Part shown: piece after piece, positions 6,420 to 8,584 of the stretch
How positions within the stretch are numbered: position 1 is the stretch's first letter
Layout: every line of letters starts with the position of its first letter
Translations under genes and position numbers: made by a program
Notes under the pieces: generated by a model
Databases searched by the model: none
Seen by the model: the letters and a program-made list of their open reading frames with translations, nothing else
What the model was told of the DNA's origin: nothing
NCBI GenBank assembly: GCA_021797265.1
Contig: JAJZZZ010000061.1
Location: forward strand, 1-8,584
DNA from: Thermoplasmata archaeon
Lineage (GTDB): Archaea > Thermoplasmatota > Thermoplasmata > Thermoplasmatales > Thermoplasmataceae
Direction of reading: 5' to 3'
Length of the DNA: 8,584 nucleotides

Positions 6420-7223
6420 ATGAAGGTTTCATTGATACAATTTCAGTCAGGACCAGATAAAGCGGAGAATCTGGAGAGATCTCTGGGTTTCCTTAAAGAT
6501 GCACTGAAGGGGAAACCTGATCTTGTGATATTTCCAGAGTATCATATGCATGTCCCGGACTATGCAAATCCGGATAAGACTGCAGCCGAAGCGGAACCTG
6601 TTGACGGTCCCTTTGTTCAGCAGCTTTCATCAGTAATGAAAGGTTCAGGAGCTTACCTGCTGACCAACATTGCTGAGAAGAACTCATATGCACTCCGTCC
6701 TTTTAACACATCAGTTCTTGTTGACAGTATGGGCATAGTTTGCGGCAAATACAGAAAAACACACCTTTTTGACGCCTACTCCATGAAAGAGAGCAGTATC
6801 TTTGAACCAGGGAGGATGCAGGTCAAGCCTTTTGGAATAGGAAAAACAAATATCGGCTCCCTGATCTGTTATGATTTGAGATTCCCTGAACCATCAAGGA
6901 TTCTGAGGATCACCGGTGCAAGCATCCTTTCCTATCAGGCAGGATGGTTTTCAGGTAAGAGGAAACTGGATACCTGGCGGAACCTCCTAGTTTCAAGGGC
7001 CACTGAAAATGGAGCTTTTGTGCTTGCTACTGCCCAGTGCGGTGAGAAGTTCACAGGCCATTCCATGGTCGTGAGTCCATATGGAGATATCATAAAGGAA
7101 CTGGACAACAGTGAGGGGATACTTACAGTTGAGATCGATATGGATATGGTTCAGAAATATCTTGAAGAGGTTCCGGTTCTTAAGGAGAGGCGTCTGGACC
7201 TTTACGACGTGTCCGGTTTCTGA
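6420..7223 (+). CDS. Carbon-nitrogen hydrolase of the nitrilase superfamily
   Basis: A 267-residue cytoplasmic enzyme with the full Glu-Lys-Cys triad: E40 in VIFPEY, K113 in KYRKTHLFD and C150 in LICYDLRFPEP. The DLRFPE sequence after the cysteine and the overall length are like Nit1/Nit2-type amidases (omega-amidase or deaminated-glutathione amidase) and the Pyrococcus abyssi nitrilase. Hydrolysis of a carboxamide is likely, but the substrate cannot be assigned. It begins 4 bases after the top6A stop, with GAGG (6408-6411) 8 bases before its ATG, so it is probably cotranscribed with topoisomerase VI. No functional link with the topoisomerase is evident. Its last 22 bases overlap the 3' end of otsB on the other strand. 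Confidence 0.93.
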   Translation: MKVSLIQFQSGPDKAENLERSLGFLKDALKGKPDLVIFPEYHMHVPDYANPDKTAAEAEPVDGPFVQQLSSVMKGSGAYLLTNIAEKNSYALRPFNTSVLVDSMGIVCGKYRKTHLFDAYSMKESSIFEPGRMQVKPFGIGKTNIGSLICYDLRFPEPSRILRITGASILSYQAGWFSGKRKLDTWRNLLVSRATENGAFVLATAQCGEKFTGHSMVVSPYGDIIKELDNSEGILTVEIDMDMVQKYLEEVPVLKERRLDLYDVSGF

Positions 7224-7957
7224 GAGGCAATGAATCGAAGAATCTCCCTTACGGAATGAAAATCCTTTACCCTGAAGTGCGCTTTAGTGTCACCTGTCCC
7301 GACCTTGACAGTAATGGCATCAGGATTTACTGAGAAAGCATCCTCATCTGTCAGGTCGTCCCCTATTATGATGGCAGGCCTTTTTTTACGGATGCCCTTT
7401 ATGGCCATACCTTTGTTAATTCCAGGTATCCTGAGTTCATATATCTTGACTCCGGGATAGAAATCAAGCTTCAGTCTCACTGACTCATCCATCAGAAATT
7501 TCTCCAGTCCACGTACATCAGATTCATTCATCCCCCAGAGAGAAAAGCTAACAGATCCCCCTTTGTCCTTAATTACAACTCCGGGGAATCTTTTCCTGAT
7601 TTCGTTTTCCTCCTCCATTATGAGACTGAATGCCGGTCTGTATTGCTCAAGCAAAGGGTTGAATGAAGTTTCTCCGTTCTTGGGCCTAACAAAAAGGCCG
7701 TGAAGACCTACTATGTTGAAGTCGGTGCCGATGAACCCGGAAATGGATTCAAGTGTTCTTCCTGTAACTATCCAGAGGTTATATGTGCTGTCTAGTTTTT
7801 TCAGAAGGTCCAGCAGCTCCGTGTCAGCTGTTGCAGCATCTGCATCAGGCTGAATCGGGACAAGTGTACCGTCATAGTCCAGAAATATTATGGGGTTATC
7901 ATTCAGGAGAGTTGTGAGCGCTTTCTTTACTTCTGAAATCCCGGCCTCCATGCTCAT
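7202..7957 (-). CDS. otsB: Trehalose-6-phosphate phosphatase
   Basis: A 251-residue HAD-superfamily phosphatase that converts trehalose-6-phosphate to trehalose. HAD motif 1 is FLDYDGTL (nucleophile D27, acid/base D29), motif 2 is IVTGR (T65), the lysine of motif 3 lies in GINKG (K182) and motif 4 is GDDLTDEDAF (D200, D201, D204). The cap region has GLHG and ELRIPG as in OtsB proteins. Length fits the family. The start is ATG 7957 or ATG 7951; AGGA just upstream is 3 bases from the first and 9 from the second, so 7951 may be the real one. The gene start lies inside otsA (59 bases overlap, or 53), which suggests coupled synthesis. The pair with OtsA makes the assignment firm. Confidence 0.95.
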   Translation of the reverse strand: MSMEAGISEVKKALTTLLNDNPIIFLDYDGTLVPIQPDADAATADTELLDLLKKLDSTYNLWIVTGRTLESISGFIGTDFNIVGLHGLFVRPKNGETSFNPLLEQYRPAFSLIMEEENEIRKRFPGVVIKDKGGSVSFSLWGMNESDVRGLEKFLMDESVRLKLDFYPGVKIYELRIPGINKGMAIKGIRKKRPAIIIGDDLTDEDAFSVNPDAITVKVGTGDTKAHFRVKDFHSVREILRFIASQKPDTS

Positions 7958-8584
7958 GGATCCTGATGGCTTCGTTCTTTATGCTGTTTAGCCACCATTC
8001 AAGATCATATTTCTGAATTGTCCTCTTAAGGGCCCAGAGTCTTCTTGTGATTTCATTGGGTTCCATGAACATTGCCTCATGTATTTTCTGCGCAACTTCA
8101 TCAGGATCGTTTGGATTGACGAGAATTGCATCCTTCAGATTGAATGCAGCACCAGCGAACTCAGACAGTATGAGAATTCCATTCTGGGAGGCCGCAACAA
8201 ACTCCTTGCTCACAAGGTTAAGGCCATCTATCAGCGGGGTGATGAGTGCAATATCGGCCTTCCTGTAATAGCTCATAAGGAGAGTGTCTGAAACCTTTCT
8301 GTAAATATATACGATGGGCTGCCAGGAGAGATCTGAGTAGAGCCCGTTAACCCTTCCAATTGTCATCTCCAGTTCCCGTTTTAGTTCCTCATACTGTGTT
8401 ACAGAGGTTCTGCTGGGTGTCACTACCATAACATAGATGAACTTCTCCCTTGACTTTGGGAATTTCTTTATCAGGGTCTCTATGGCCATAACCCTGCTGA
8501 TAAGGCCCTTTGTGTAATCGAGCCTGTCCACAGAGAATATAAGTTTTCTTCCCTTGAGCGCCTTGGAGGGAAGACCGGCGAAAT
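7899..8584 (-). CDS. otsA: Trehalose-6-phosphate synthase, C-terminal half (cut by window edge)
   Basis: About 227 residues of a GT20 glycosyltransferase, which joins a glucosyl nucleotide and glucose-6-phosphate into trehalose-6-phosphate. The frame stays open to 8584; an apparent start at 8531 is an internal GTG, because the codons before it read FAGLPSKALKGRKLIFS and run straight into VDRLDYTKGL. Visible signatures are VDRLDYTKG (nucleotide-sugar and phosphate-binding R and K), VMVVTPSRTSVTQY, IDGLNLVSKEFVAAS (donor-binding D-G-x-N-L-V-x-K-E) and LSEFAGAA. The N-terminal half is outside the window. After the usual end of the fold (DLEWWLNSIK) there are about 20 extra polar residues encoded within the overlap with otsB. 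Confidence 0.95.
   Translation of the reverse strand, partial: FAGLPSKALKGRKLIFSVDRLDYTKGLISRVMAIETLIKKFPKSREKFIYVMVVTPSRTSVTQYEELKRELEMTIGRVNGLYSDLSWQPIVYIYRKVSDTLLMSYYRKADIALITPLIDGLNLVSKEFVAASQNGILILSEFAGAAFNLKDAILVNPNDPDEVAQKIHEAMFMEPNEITRRLWALKRTIQKYDLEWWLNSIKNEAIRIHEHGGRDFRSKESAHNSPE

Noticed and set aside
8047..8291. Plus-strand open frames antisense to otsA
   Set aside because: No domain is seen and they lie over conserved OtsA motifs; they are codon-bias shadows.
1..8584. Mobile element, defence system, CRISPR array, tRNA or rRNA gene
   Set aside because: No repeat arrays, terminal inverted repeats, transposase or integrase motifs or RNA gene signatures were seen. Every long reading frame belongs to a recognisable chromosomal family, so I do not claim a new system.

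Overview
The window is archaeal chromosomal DNA. It carries archaeal/eukaryotic-type ribosomal proteins (L37e, L44e, S27e), an LSm protein, the alpha subunit of initiation factor aIF2, Nop10, a PAC2-type proteasome chaperone and both subunits of DNA topoisomerase VI. Operon-first genes follow TATA boxes at short distances, in two cases close enough for a leaderless or nearly leaderless mRNA. Operon-internal genes carry Shine-Dalgarno (SD) sequences and often overlap. No gene points to a phage, plasmid or transposon. The lineage cannot be fixed from the sequence alone. A euryarchaeal relative of the Thermoplasmata is my guess, mainly from the gene mix including an OtsA/OtsB trehalose pathway.

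Layout: (1) Positions 1-340, minus strand: the LSm gene and the start of the L37e gene, joined by an ATGA overlap. (2) Positions 464-1072, plus strand: a metallo-beta-lactamase-fold hydrolase diverging from LSm, with an apparently shared TATA element between them. (3) Positions 1243-3415, plus strand: a tight translation operon encoding L44e, S27e, aIF2-alpha, Nop10 and PAC2, with a TATA box near 1167. L44e and Nop10 both appear to start at TTG. (4) Positions 3457-7223, plus strand: top6B, top6A and a nitrilase-superfamily amidohydrolase, tightly packed behind a TATA box that puts the top6B ATG at the expected transcription start. (5) Positions 7202-8584, minus strand: otsB preceded by otsA (OtsA truncated by the window edge), converging on the nitrilase gene with a 22-base tail overlap.

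Together the genes cover ribosome and rRNA maturation (L37e, L44e, S27e, LSm, Nop10), initiator tRNA delivery (aIF2-alpha), proteasome assembly (PAC2), type IIB topoisomerase activity (Top6A/B) and trehalose synthesis (OtsA makes trehalose-6-phosphate, OtsB dephosphorylates it). The coding space is almost full: no gap between genes exceeds about 170 bases. I see no CRISPR array, tRNA, rRNA, insertion sequence or defence island. The points of interest are the lineage implications and genomic setting of topoisomerase VI, the overlapping gene architecture, the TTG starts of small genes and a possible proteasome-docking tail on the PAC2 protein. I did not find a clear new system.
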